DNA from: Hirudinaria manillensis
Taxonomy: Eukaryota > Annelida > Clitellata > Hirudinida > Hirudinidae
NCBI GenBank assembly: GCA_034509925.1
Contig: CM067536.1
Span: forward strand, 6,805,001-6,869,000
Direction of reading: 5' to 3'
DNA: 64,000 nt
Part shown: piece after piece, positions 14,068 to 26,918 of the stretch
How the letters are laid out: the number at the start of each line of letters is the position of its first letter
Numbering within the stretch: position 1 is the first letter of the stretch
Position numbers and translations under genes: made by a program
The notes under the pieces: model-generated
Seen by the model: only the letters and a program-made list of their open reading frames with translations
What the model was told of the DNA's origin: nothing
Database searches by the model: none

Positions 14068-17000
14068 AACACACACACACACACACACACACACAAAACA
14101 TGCACGCACGCACACTTAAGCATGCACAATCCACACACGTGCATCCAAGGGCACATCCAATCACACTCTGCCATTTTTTTTCCCAAGCTCTTAATCTTAC
14201 GAATCTAAAAAATAATAACAAAGTCTTTTGCCTGCTATGACCAATCACTTTAACTTTGAATAATAATAATAATAATAATTGTAATAATTATTATATATTC
14301 ATTATTACTATATAATTACAACAATTAATATTATCATTTATTAATCATTATGTGATTCTAAGAATTTCCTAAATATAAGCTATAAGCCCGGATATCTCGT
14401 CTTAACTGTGCCTATTGCCACCATCATCGTCGGCGTCAGCAATCGAGGCTCGAGGAAAATATGACCTAGTTGTCAACGTGACCCAGTTACATAATTAACC
14501 TCCCCCGTGGAAGCCCCTCCCTTCCAACAAGGAAGCCTGGCGGGTCAGACCAGTGGAGCGAGACTGATTCATTGGCGCGTTCAATCAATTCATCTGCTGT
14601 CGATCGGAATGAGGTCATTCCCTTGATGATGTCATAGGTCACGTGGCGGGATATGAGTAGCAGCAGCCCATGGGGGAAGAGAGAGAGAGAGAGAGGGGGT
14701 GCAATCAAATCCGAAGACGATGGCAATGATGACGAAGATGGCGTTGGTGACGACGACGTTGAAGATGACGTTGATGATGAATAAAAGAGAAACAAACTTT
14801 GATGAGGTTGTGCGCCATGTTGAGAATCTGCTGCGAGGAGGCTCGGCTACCGGAAGCTGAAAGGCAGGAAGATGAGGAAGACGAGTACGACGAGGACGGA
14901 GAGAGCGACATGGAAGAAGGCGACAGCGACCTCGACTTGCCGCGCTGTCGCTGGTCCTGAAGAGTGGAAAATATGGTCTCCCTCAACTGGTCAAAGCAGG
15001 AGCGCATGTAGTGTCGCCTGGTGAAATAATTTCAAATAATTTTCAAATAAGTTTTTCTTATAAATTTCTTTTTCTTTATTATATTTCGTTCCAAGAACTA
15101 TGCATCCTTATGGACGGAATGACTAAGTTTAAAAAAAAAATTAAAAAGCGCTGTCGGATGAAACTGACCTGATTTTTTCCATGTGGTTGTGGGTTGACCT
15201 GGTTTAGGAAATGCGGAAAAGAAAATTATTATTATTATTAATAATTAGTTAATTAATTTCAATAATTTATCACAATTCATTTAATTGGCAAGCCACTTAA
15301 AAGATTGGAAATTGCTCTCGTCATCACTGTCTACTTGCCAAAAGCTCAGGCGAGCAAACAACAACGACGACGACAATAGCAACTACTACAACAACAACAA
15401 CAACAAACAGCCCGGCAAAACCCGGCAGACGGAAAGGCAGCTTAGCTAAAACAAAAAAAAAGCACAGGGAACAAAAAGCGCCGATCAAGATGCATCGGTT
15501 TTTCTCTGGGGAGGGGAAGGGAACTCCACAGGTACGACGGACGTGGAATCGATAGGCACACCATTGTTACGACCACCACGACGTAAGGATCGACGTAAGG
15601 ATCGAGGAGTGCTAACCAACCTCTGCGAGGCATTGCATTGATTGGACGATCTTCTCCTATCTAGGGTATCGGATTTGGGCAGGTAGTCTTCGTCCCTCTT
15701 CAATCTTTTCACCGGGGATTGGTTAGGGTACCCGGACCTTTTGACGGTCGCGGGTCGCGGTCGGAGGCGATCCCTTCGGTCGGAACGCTCCGGGTTCGAA
15801 TCCCGGCGCGGACGTGTGTATACCTGAGATGAGGCGTAATCGTGTTCGGACCCTGGAAGGTGAATAGGTGAAATTAATATTCATTTGACCGATTAATTAT
15901 TATTCATGAGGTGCGGTAACGAGAGTTCGTTAATATTCATGCATGCTAATGTTTCCTGCTGGTTCAGAAGGATAGAGTTTTATTTATTTTCACTTCGGAG
16001 TTGATAGTCTCGACCTTATTGCGTAACTATTCTCAAGAAACAATCTACATATTCATGAAAATATTAATAATAATAATAATAATAATCATCATCATCATAG
16101 TTACAATTATAATTAATTGACCTATTAACAATGTTGGCAACACATTGTCGTGATAAAGACATCAAGCAGCTGATAGGACAAAGAAAAATAAATTGAATTA
16201 ATCAATCAATGGAGCTTTAAATAGAAATAAGAAGAGACAGAGAAAGACACAGACACACATAGACGGACAGACAGACAGAAAAAGAGAGGGAAAGTTCAGA
16301 CGTCAATTAGAGGGTCATAGACTGCCCGCTGTTCCCTTTGTCGACCTGTCTGGAATGAATGGATCGTCTGGACACGGTGATGTCAATCCAGGTGTCAGTG
16401 GACCAATGGCTATGATTAGGCATCAAGCAGATGTATGGTTAGCCAAGTGAGTAGTCGACTCGTCCAGCCTAAAGAGTCAACTCATATCTGGCCTAATGAG
16501 TCAACTCATTCAGTCTAAGCAGTTAATATCATCCAGCCTTTGAGCAATTAGCAATCAAATTTCTGCAGAAATCAACTCAAAAGGAAGTCTAAAACACATC
16601 TGCTCTGCAAATCCTTCAAAACGAGAGCACGAAAACGAGCGCTCTCTTAATTGCTACAGTTATGTAGAATATGCGTACCATTTCGAACCCGTCTGAAGAT
16701 AACCTCCCGACGTCTTCAACTTTGAACCCCGGTGAACCTAGCACGCACAACAGCAGCTCAGCACAACAACACAACACGACACAACACAAATAAAAAGATG
16801 AAAAGACAAAAAAAGAATCAAAGTCGACTCTATAATCTGCCCCACGACCCAATCCAGGGCCCGCAGCACGGTCTACAAGACCTCACGTTGCCATAGCGAC
16901 GGCTCTATGCCGAGGGTTTCGGATTTCCAGAAATAGGTCGACCTGACCCAGTTCAGATCCGTGTCATCAGTCATCGAGTTATGGCCCTATTACTGGATGC

Positions 17001-17240
17001 AAAGGAAATTCCTTTCTGGCATTCAACTGGTTGTGCAGATATCAATCGAGTTGCAGTGGCTTTCGGTAGCCATGACAACGAGAGTGATGATGATGATGGT
17101 GATGACGATGATGATGATGATGACTGCATAAGCAACAACGGTGATGATGACGATGTCCGCTATAGTTCACTTGTGATGGACGCGCCTGGTCATCTCTAAT
17201 GCGAATTGTTCGCCCGTGCAGAACACGCACACGCACATAC

Positions 17241-17289
<49 letters not shown>

Positions 17290-19059
17290 CAAACACATAC
17301 ATACACACACACACATACACACACACACACACACATACACAAGCGAACATAAACTAAACACGTGACATCGACAAGCAATTTATGACAGCGAACACCTGGA
17401 CAGTTAATCGTTCACCTGTCCGAAGACAGGATTTGAACCCGCAGCTTAAGGTGTGGACTTGTAGGATTTGAGAGAGAAAATGTCGTCTATAAAGCAGATA
17501 GGAATTGCCACAGATAGAGACTGCCATGTTTGATTGTTTGCCCAAAATCTCGGACATCCAAGTTTTATACACAGTTATTATACTGGTCTCTAATGCAGAG
17601 TTGAACAGGCAAGTTAACAAAACATGTTCATGTGCTTGTGCATGCCTGTGTACGTATGTACGTGTGTCTGTGTGTGTGTCTGTGTTTGCGTGTGTAGGTG
17701 AATCTATTCGCACGCGTGAATCATAATTTTTTTATCTCTTATAATTGATTGCACTTCTTCTCTAGACTTAAAACTAAGCCCAGCATCCATCTCTCCACGT
17801 GGGATAATCAATATAATGGCAGCTAATGACGACGACGATGATGATGATGGTGGTGGTGGTGATGATTGTGGTGATGACAGCATTCTTGGTAACGATGACG
17901 ACGATAACGATGATGATGACGATGACGATGATGATGACGATGAGTGGGAAAGGTTATTATGTCACTTCTAGGGTAGCTGAGAAGCAATTGAGATCGGGTC
18001 ACGACCCGACATACTTCTGCAAACAGCAGCAGATAAGCTGACTCGACAAGCGAGATTACAAAGCAAACTTACCTGCGCGTCCCCTTACCAACGGGGACCT
18101 CATTATAAAAAAAAAATAATAATAATAATAAACAATAAAAATAATTTAAAAAAAAACGAAAGAACATCTGCAAGCAGGTGCGAGAGGTGAAATTATTGAT
18201 TGCGTCAATTCGCCAATCGCTGGTGACATCGGAGACTGGCAATAGAAGGAGTGAGTCATGAGTTTGGACTTCAATCATTCAATCAATCAATCAATCCTTC
18301 AATCACCCGTTTTACACTGCAAAACTCTCTAGATAATCATCGCCACATCGTTAAAGATCACACGAATGATGATAACGCTAATGATGATGATGATGTCGAC
18401 GACGATGATGATGATAATGCACTCGGTCAACTTGTGCTTTCCATTTTTCTACTGAACTCCATCGTCAGCGGACCCATGATGATCTCCAAGTTTCATTTTC
18501 AACTGCTTCGGCACCGATTTTATTGACTTTCGACGTCAAGAATTCTCAACTCTACAGGAAGCCATGACTCTCAAAAGTCGGCTGCTCAGCTGCATTCTTG
18601 GGCACTAATTAGCCGATAGCCATACAATTACAAGCTAGCAGATCTAGCACGAAGTCGATTAACATGTTCATAACGACAATGGAATGCACCCTAACACTCA
18701 TGCCGTACACGTATTTGAAGACACTCTGGAAACATGTGTACAGATTCGAATGCACAGATCAGAGTTAGAATTGAATATATTTAGAATCCTGAAAATTCTA
18801 CAGAATGCATTAAAGCTTAAATGCTAGAAACTACTGCAGCGACAAAAACAACAACAGCTTTTAACAGCTGCAACTGTGAGAAGGAGATCAGACAACTGAC
18901 ACAACAACAGCAACAAGACACAAAAACAAAGCAGGAAACAAAGCAAGAAATTAAGCAACAAATAAAGTAAAAACAAATCAAGTAACACTCACCGATGACA
19001 TCAGGTTTTTTGGAATCTATATACTCAGCGGCTTTGAGAAGCATGAGAAATTTATTCAT
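11003..19059 (-). CDS. Divergent MXD/Mad-like bHLH-leucine-zipper transcription factor (exons scattered over 8 kb)
   Basis: Four minus-strand exons fit together. Exon 1 (19059-18993) starts MNKFLMLLKAAEYIDSKKPD, which resembles the SIN3-interaction helix of Mad/MXD repressors, and ends at a strong gtgagt donor in phase 1. Exon 2 (15823-15621, start uncertain) is basic and ends in phase 2. Exon 3 (15017-14798) continues RRHYMRSCFDQLRETI, matching helix 1 of Mad proteins, then a roughly 40-residue Ser-rich loop, then QQILNMAHNLIK, the start of helix 2. Exon 4 (11350-11173) adds DLEEECRLLEEEKW, a zipper-like coiled coil. The last three phases match. If exon 4 is not spliced at its gttcgt donor, the frame stays open to a stop at 11003. 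Exon 1 to 2 phases do not match unless a small exon is missing (17444-17416 is possible) or exon 2 starts at 15687. The basic region lacks the usual His and Glu that read the E-box. Family members bind MAX and recruit SIN3 as repressors; that role is inferred here. Confidence 0.6.
11600..12226. repeat. (GAGT)n tetranucleotide array, about 627 bp
   Basis: One of the longest pure arrays in the window. It has a single visible interruption near 12053-12065 (gagagagagagtcagtgag). It lies inside the large intron between exons 3 and 4 of the Mad-like gene. The 260-residue minus-strand open frame across it is a repeat artefact. Confidence 0.97.
12834..12969. repeat. (AAT)n array with scattered substitutions
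   Basis: About 135 bp of aat units with aac and atg variants, lying in the intron of the Mad-like gene. It is open in several frames as poly-Ile or poly-Asn only because of the repeat. Confidence 0.9.
13995..14096. repeat. (AC)n dinucleotide array with repeated aaacaaac interruptions
   Basis: The AC array is broken twice by the same interruption, acaaacaaacac, near 14020 and 14062. A block of about 42 bp was therefore duplicated. It lies in an intron of the Mad-like gene. Confidence 0.95.
17229..17341. repeat. (AC)n/(ACAT)n compound microsatellite
   Basis: Alternating acac and acat blocks, including acatatatatac. Alternating purine-pyrimidine tracts of this kind can adopt Z-DNA. It is intronic to the Mad-like gene. 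Confidence 0.9.
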
Positions 19060-19099
19060 GTTTTGCAGACAAGAAAAACCAAGGTTACAGGGGTAACAA

Positions 19100-22000
19100 A
19101 CTGTAAAACGAACTATTTCTCAGTAGACGTTAGTAAATTATCGGACGGGCCTTAAAAAAAAATCTAACTTAATATCTCGCTTGACTTAATTAAGTCCAAC
19201 AATATCAAGAGAGAGAGAGATAGAGAGATAGAGAGACAGAGAGAGTCTATCTCCCAAATTATGTTCAGTCCCAACTCGAATCTCAAACTGACAGAATGGT
19301 CCGCAACTCGAGACTTTATAGGCAGTCGAGAGAGAATGCGTGCTCTAGTGATGAGTTGATTTCGTTGTTGTACGATGACCACGTGCTAACCACAACGACT
19401 GCAACCGCCACAGCGACTAGCGACCGATCCGAAAGTCTCGGCTTTTATACTTTCTTTGTTTACATGAACGACAACTTCCGTACGACTGACCAATGAAACG
19501 ACTCCGGCTTATGTAACTGATTACAAAAAGCAAATCGTTCGTTTTCTATTTGTCATTTCCAAGAGTCAATTGGCAATTTGAATGCATAATTGCATAAATG
19601 ATCTACACAATTAACTCCAAAATGTTTATTCGAGATTCAAAAATTGATTTAAAATCAAAGTACCGAGAAAGAAAAAAATTTGAACGTCGGAATTGAAAGG
19701 AGAAATCGTAAAATATTAAACTATTAAAATATATTAAAAATATTTTTTCATTCAAATGGAAATAAATGTTCAAAAATATTTCAACGATGAGCACTCGAAA
19801 ACAGAAGGAGGTTTGAAGAACGCTTCTGAGTACGTGACTACAATCACACGTACGCCTCTGTTAGGCAGAATATGAGATGATGAAATAAAGGAGAGAGAAG
19901 CGACAAGAAAGTGAGAGTGTTTACAAATAGCAATGGGACTTAATATAAAAAAAAACCCAACTTGATTTATTACGGTTTAGCAAAAATGCTTGCGAATTGA
20001 CAGCCATTGGTCTGAGAAATTAATATCCATTGCACAGGGACTCGTTAGGCCGATAAGAAGATTTTCGAAGCAGAGAAGCAAGCGCTACAAAAAGGTCATT
20101 CCAAGCGTGCCCGGGTCAAATCGATCGTAATACCGAGATCTTTGTTCGTAACTTAGACAAACTGGAAAGCATAAAACGTTTGCTATCGGAAAACTGTTAG
20201 CTCGGTAGACGGGCTGATAACGTGATTCCCTGGAACTCTTTGGCGAAGGTCAATTGCGAATGGACAAAGCGGTCTGGATTTGACGGATCGATAGATGGAT
20301 GAATGGATGGATAAAAGGATCGATTGATGGATGGATGGGATGATGGATGATAGATGGACGGATGAATGGATAGATAGATAAATGGATGTCAGCGTGTAAA
20401 TGGATGGATCGAGAGAAGGATTACGTGCTGGAGGCTTTCAGAATGTTTGTCGCGTTTTAATTGTTGCCAGGTTGGAGGTGGTAAGAAACAAATGAATTGT
20501 CGATGTTAAAGATATGAACGAATTGACAGAGTCTTAAGTGACACGCCTGTTAAGTCCAGGAAATGACTTGAGAAGACCAATTCTGGATGGAGGAATGAAT
20601 GAAAGGATGACTGGATGAATGGACGGATGGATGGATGGGTGGATGGATGAGTGAATGAATGAATGAATGGAATATCGTTATAAAGAAAAAGACGCTTCAT
20701 AAGATTATGGTTTGTCCTCCAATGGAGCAATGATGATGATGATGAATGGTGGTGGTGACAGCTGTTGGTGAACTTTTGGAGATGGAAATGTTCTTTGCAA
20801 ACGGATGCAGGCATGGAAAGAGAGCAGAGGACAGATGGTTGACTTTGATTGAAGTTTGGTTGATTAAACGAATTTCTCTCAGCTTTAATTCCGCATGTAA
20901 TAAAGACGTTGGCGCGGATCAACATAAAGAACTTGGACGAAGACAATGCAAAGAAGAATAAAGACCGATTAATAGTCGTGACAACAACATTAACAACAAC
21001 AATAACAGTATTAACATTTAATCATTAATCATATAATCATATAATCATTAATCATCAATATCAATATAAGCTTAAAAAGTATTATTATTATTATTACCAA
21101 TCAGCTATTAATCAAATTAATAGGCATATATTGTCATAATTCGGAAGGGATTCGTGCAAAGAAAACTAGGAAGACGTGGATAAGAGCTTTTGGCTGCGTG
21201 ACATATTCTACCTGGGAATCCTTTTTATATCGACAAAAACTCTCGTCTAATCTCAGCCGATGATCATTGTACGTACGTCATGACGTGGACTTGACGATGA
21301 CGAACGATTTCATCTTTTCAGACGCTCCTAACAATGGCAACCACTTTCTTTCGGCCATTCTTTGGGGCCTTTGTCTTGCAAAGGAGAGCCAAACCTCTCA
21401 TTATGTGCGAGAGGCGTCACGATGATTCCAGCCAAGTAATTAAATATTTAACTGAAATCATTTTAACCACGAAATTTGCAAGAGAATATGTCGTCTATTT
21501 ATCAATTCTTGTGCGTTAATGTAACCATATAATCAACAATACTTACTAATACTTAGTACTACTTAATACTTAATACCAATATCAATATTTATTAATGTAT
21601 CATCATTGTTGTCAATCGGTTGTCGTTCTGCTTCGTAATGCATCCACGTAACTAAGCTGATTAAAGCAATTAATTAATCAATGCGTTTCGTAGCGGAGTT
21701 AATAGCAGTCTAGCGACGACCTTATCATCACTGTAACGTGTACTGATATTAGACAATTAGACTATTAAAATCAATGGAGGCTCGTCTTCTAGGTAAAAAG
21801 ACTCCAGTTGAAAAGCAACACAGTATTTCATAGAAGCGATCGTTACTTCAAAAGTAGACGACGTAGTTCTTCGCAAAGAGGACTTTAACAGTCATAAGTG
21901 ATCTCACATCCGCATCAAAAGAGGTTCCTCTTGAGCTACTATGGCAACGACGAATACATTCACAGTTTGTCTTTAACCTCGCATGTTCTTACGTAACGGA

Positions 22001-24479
22001 AAGTACTTCTCGATCGGAAGAAACAATTAGCGGGTTGAGAACTCCAGTCAGACTGGCATTGCGCAACCTATTTGCTAGTCGAATGTCCCATTACCGTTAG
22101 TCTGGGCTGCTCTTTGATTGAGACCTTACCACCACGGGTATCGATCGGGTATCGTAGGGTATCGTCTGAAGTTCAAACTGAGTTGCATCGATTCTTGTTA
22201 GGACTTGAGAGAGTTTTCGATGTTTACGTTTTGATGCAAGTTTCAAGTGAAATTTCTGGTATCACGCGATCAATTCATCTTCTTGCGTCTCGTAGCGGCC
22301 AAGGATGAAAGGCTTTTTGATATATTTCTCACTCCTGCAGGCATCTAGGAATGATTAGAATCCAAATAGAGCGACTACGTCTTCACACGATTCCAAATTA
22401 AAGGCATCGTCGGGCAAATAAAATGGCCATTTAGTGGAGAATGATGAATCGAAAGCGAAATAGTTTACATTTAGAGTATTTAATTAAGATTAATTCAATA
22501 TCTAACATTGTTTTAACGACCTTAACGAGAATATATCTTTCTCGAGATTAACTTTTCATGCTCCATTGAATGCCGGCCGTATCCAAGCAACCAGCGAATG
22601 AATGCTTAGCACGTGAGCTCGGCACATTCGATCGAGAATTGCCTTGAAGGACATTGAGATGTCATAAATTATTTCCCGAGCACGTAATGTGCTACGTGCA
22701 CTTTATCTATAAGACACCCCTGGCACAGAAAGAAAATTTACAACTTAATTAGATAACCGGGTGGGGAATCGATTTCTGATTTCCATGGGGTAATGGGACC
22801 CCACTCCTCAAAGGGTCGCAAATGGTTCGATGTGGGAACCGTCTTGATACCCCGTCGGGCCGAGCCCGCATCCTTGGTTTGGGCCCGCGGTACGGATAAA
22901 GCAATCAATCGTGTTCAGCGTAGTTCGTACTCTCCTTATGGTAGGTCCATCACGAATTTCTCACGGACTAATTCAGAGGACACGCTCTCTATGAATCGAA
23001 TCACGTTACTTGATTTAATGATTTGCGATCATCATCATCGTCATAATCGTCTTATCGCGGAGGAGATATCGGGTGGAAACGTAGACAATGCATTCCAGAA
23101 ATCATAAACTACGATAAGATTTCACTTCGGTATGGTTTAGAAAATACTTTTAAGGATTACAAGAGCAAAACATGGCTGTATTGCTGAATTGCATAACGGA
23201 AAGACACTTGGATAGAATAGCCTAAGGCTCATTAGTCGATTTTGAACCGTTAATAATAAATATAATATTACTAAAACTAAAAGTAATTGTAAATGTAATA
23301 AGTTGGCGACAATATTTGGTTAATTCGTTTAATAATCCTCTTCATTTCTGTGAAACAGTGTAACTATTAATAACGAGGCATGCCCTTTTATAAGCGCCAT
23401 CTAGAGAATAAAAGGTTACACGTCTTCAATTCTCAATTTGTGCACTGGAACACGTGGAGTTTTGAAAGTAGTTTTGGAATTGAAATTAATCTTCCTGAAT
23501 ATTTATTTTTAAATGTTAATCTGGCAAATATTCATAAAAACTTATGCCATTGATTCTATTCGAAATGTTCTTGTCATCATCAAAAGGTTGAACTCGTTGG
23601 AGTTAATTAATTTTCACGTTTTAATCAAATTTTTTTAAAATCACTTGCAGAGCCAACAATCCGCCGGCACTTAAAATCAGGGGCCTCTTGTGGCGTGACT
23701 GATTGATATCAGCAGCGATTGTGAAGGATTTAAACTCTTTTTTTTTAGATATTCCCAGTAATGTTGAGCATACCTGTGCTTGTAATGTTAGAAAGATTGC
23801 CTGGGAAGCACTTGTAACGTGTAACTTGTAATTACTCCACAAGATTGATGATTAACTAATGATTACAAAATTAATGTTGCAACCAACCTTGTTGTATGTG
23901 TTTTTTGTTGTTGTTTAACAGCCAATAAATAACATTTAAGTCTTTATTCATTTTCTGTCTATTCATGTCATTTCTTTATTTAAAAAAATTACAATTTAAA
24001 ACATCTACGATCGCGGGACGAGGTTTTATTGGATGTGAATGGGAGCGAACTCGAATAATTGAAGAGAAACATTGTTTCTGCTTTGGTCCATTTCATAGGT
24101 TGGCAAATATTTTGTTTAAAGCCTTTTCAGCGATTTGGAAAGGTCGGACTAAACGCTCGGGAAAATGGGGAAAAGTTTAGGAGTTCGATATTAATAGCAG
24201 TAGTATAGCGGACATTCTTATCGATTATTAAGAAATTCTATAGTTTAATAAAATTTGAATTCAAGTTTTTAAATAAATATGCGGACACTTACGACATTTA
24301 ATTTCACTTTCTACCAAAGAAAACGATGTTGTTTTGTTTTTATTCACATTTAGAGAGATGGCTATTCTATGCTGTTCTAATGTTCCCATCGCTTTCTAAG
24401 AAGAGTTTGAATTACGTTACTTTAGACCAGGTTTCCCTACATAATTTGCTTAATTTGTTTTTTACATGACCGAATTTAA
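19100..24479. other. Intergenic region, no recognisable gene
   Basis: Unlike the first 19 kb this stretch is fairly poor in microsatellites. It has degenerate GATG repeats near 20285-20400 and 20580-20670. Several short open frames exist (for example 22072-22308 and 22793-23107 on the plus strand), but none shows a known motif or clear splice-linked partners, so I do not call genes. A promoter for the Mad-like gene would be expected around 19.06-19.5 kb, but I see no clear core element. Confidence 0.5.
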
Positions 24480-25178
24480 ATGCGCTTTACTAAATTAAAA
24501 TATTTACTGGAACAAAAACCAGGCAAACCAGTCATAATTAATGGAGTATTCGAGCAGTGGCCTGCCAAGCCATGGACTCTCGATAAACTACAGGAAAAGC
24601 CGGTGAGGCTATTGTCCATGTGAGAATTAATACGGATTGTAACCAATACAAAGTAGGTTGAATGTGGTAACACTATTTTATCATGGATATCTATGAGTAA
24701 CACTACTGATATCGCTGATTATATTTAAAATACTTTTAAATAGTGGAATTTGATAGCTATATAAATTCGTATTTTTGTTTGTATCTAATATAAAATTGGC
24801 TTGTTATTTGTGATTATTGAAAGGTAAATATTATCTTCCAGCTTGGTCAGCATGGAAAGATGCCTTTCTCTATTGAAGACATCAAAAAGAACAAAAAGGC
24901 AGCCTTAAAGTCATATCTGGCTGTTCAGAATATCAAAAAGGCTCTACCAATGCTTGAGGTAATTATTGAAGACAGAAACAGTTGCAAAAGGAATTGAAAA
25001 CTCAATTCCTTATTTTTGAAAATAAATTCAAATAATTTCAGGAAGATATCGGACTACCTCCTTATGTTGGGAAAGTGCACGGAGGTCCTTTTTTGTGGAT
25101 AGCCAATAAAGATTTGGTCGCACATCCTGATTTCGAGGGCGTCACGTGTCACTACGGCCAAATTAGTGATGGACAAAT
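24480..25178 (+). CDS. JmjC/cupin_8-like protein, N-terminal exons only
   Basis: Three exons splice in phase: 24480-24602, 24842-24958 and 25042-25178. The first reads LLEQKPGKPVIINGVFEQWP, the typical opening of JmjC/cupin_8 hydroxylase domains. The second has SYLAVQNIKKALPMLEEDIG, which resembles the YLAQ...LP.L..DI segment, and the third FLWIANKDLVAHPDF, where the LW..-..H.D iron-ligand segment would sit. ATG 24480 is the first in frame, and the donors gtgagg and gtaatt are good. After 25178 the gtgagc donor could join an exon at 25243, but it reads through non-family sequence to a stop near 25345. No second His ligand or C-terminal half is found before the repeats begin at 25.6 kb. The gene may be truncated, or continue beyond the nest. 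Family assignment is by motif only. Confidence 0.42.
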
Positions 25179-25599
25179 GTGAGCTACTTTTGGCATCTCA
25201 TTATAGTTAATTAAAATGTAAGCTGAGATATGTTGTTTTCAGGATAGTAGTGATAAAAATTAGTAGTATTCTAAACATTTTAAGTATAGCTATGACATGT
25301 TGTCAGATTAATGTTTTAACTTGTTTTGGTATTATTATAATATGTTGATATATATGATATGTATTATATGATGATGTTGCTTACTTCCTATTCATTGAAT
25401 TTGTGAAGTATTTTCAATCCCAATTATTGTTTTTGTGTGTGCAAAAATGATGAATCATATGTTTTGGTAGGGGATAGACATTTATGAAAATAGTAGAAAA
25501 TAATAATGGCAATACCTGAATGCCTGACATTACTTTGATTTCACAGATTGCTATGAATTGCAATTATCTTCTTAGTAGTATTAAATATAAATTATCTAA

Positions 25600-26140
25600 G
25601 CAAGTTACTCTATAGTCCCTCAAAAGGAAAACAGATACAGTTTTAACCTGCTCTTCATAGTTGTCAGTTTAACTTTTATTTCTTGCCACAGTTGCTCACA
25701 GTTGTTGTTCCTGTTGTTTGATCTCCTCATCATAAACAAGAAGCATAAAAGCACAGGAGTCGTGAGTAATGGGCAGTTCCTATAGCGTAGCATATTTCAC
25801 AACTTCCCAGGACCACAACTCATACAACAACTTACGATGTGGTTTGGGGGCCAGGCGACCCGCGGCCCATAAAACGCCCTCAAAATGATATGGTGCTCCA
25901 GGAAATGTCACCCCCTGGATTCTTAGTACAACCCACCCTTCCTTCAAATAGTCTGACCAGTGGTCACCCTTTAGAAGTTTATGCGTAGTGATAAGAAAAA
26001 CAATAATAATAATTCCATGGATTCCACAGTTGCACACTGTGAGGCAACTTCTTGCACTCAACTGTGTTGATAACTGTGATCATAACTCATAAATCCACCC
26101 CTGCATAGCTTTGCTTTCATGGATATTCATCTAAAAGCAA
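25600..26140. repeat. Partial copies of a local dispersed repeat
   Basis: The segment starting agttactctatagtccctc (about 25600-25700) recurs around 26139-26230 (agttactctgtagaccctc), and its second half recurs at 28276-28350. It includes caactgtgttgataactgt. It marks the left edge of the transposon-rich nest. Confidence 0.7.
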
Positions 26141-26346
26141 GTTACTCTGTAGACCCTCAAAAGGAAACCATAAACAGTTTTAACCTACTTTTCATAGTTG
26201 TCAGTTTAACTTTTCTTTCTTGCCACAACACTCAACTGTGTTGATAACTGTTATCATAAAGTGTGAAAATGAATTAAGAATTCATTTTCAAACCATCAAC
26301 ACTGTCAGAGCTGAACTCAGCAATATATCTATAAATCTAGCAAAAT

Positions 26347-26918
26347 TCATCGCATTATGCAAGTTTTTTGATCAAAAGCATACCGAGCCATATCGTCAGG
26401 ACTAGAGTCAGAAGCTGCAAACAGCTGGAGTCTGGTCGGATTCCCCTGCACTCCATAGTGCTGCAAGACTTCTGTGGTTATTTCGGGTCCTTCTGAGGCA
26501 AATGCCCTTCAGAAGGTAAACAACATGATTGAAGAAGTTATACTTATGCTTCTAACTCCTTTCACCAGAGCTCTACTTCTAAATAAATGTTCTTGCTTTC
26601 CAATGCAGAATTCCTTTCTATTAGATGAATTACAATAGTTACCTATTCTACTCTGATTAATTCTAAAAATATTTCACTGTTTGATAAGTGTTCGAATAAA
26701 TCCTAGCTCAAATTGCAAGAAGTTTGTAAGCCTGCCTCGTGTCAAATTTTGGCAGCCAAAGTAGTTTCTTCTCAACGACATGAGAATTTGTCTACTAACC
26801 TTCCACTGAACGAGTTTCTGACATAGTGCTTCAGAGCTTTCAAACTGAGACCGGGGTCATCAACAAAAGCCATCACAAAGATATGAGCTTCTCTTGCCCC
26901 GTTTATAAGTCCCTGAAC
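26347..26918 (-). CDS. Two-exon coding fragment of an unrecognised gene, copy A
   Basis: On the minus strand an exon at 26918-26800 (acceptor cttag, donor gttagt, phase 2) reads GAREAHIFVMAFVDDPGLSL, then KALKHYVRNSF. It joins in phase to 26506-26347, which reads AFASEGPEITTEVLQHYGVQ, then TRLQLFAASDSSPDDMARY, and ends in a stop. The residues look like ordinary protein, not repeat or transposase. I do not recognise the family. No upstream exon is evident. Relative to copy B one base is gained near the end, so the last residues differ. It is most likely the 3' end of a duplicated gene or a pseudogene. Confidence 0.4.

Noticed and set aside
15742..15814. Possible tRNA: perfect T-arm ccggg-ttcgaat-cccgg at 15790-15806
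   Set aside because: No matching acceptor 5' strand or anticodon arm can be found upstream. It is more likely a SINE remnant or chance.
17405..17450. Reverse-strand T-arm-like sequence gcgggttcaaatcctgt
   Set aside because: It has no acceptor stem partner, so it is not a tRNA gene.
18069..18094. A 26-bp exon candidate (gtaagt donor at 18068) to bridge exons 1 and 2 of the Mad-like gene
   Set aside because: The phase fits but it introduces an in-frame TAA.
22072..23107. Two plus-strand frames (78 and 104 codons) without repeats
   Set aside because: There is no recognisable motif, no good Kozak or splice context and no partner exons; not enough to call a gene.
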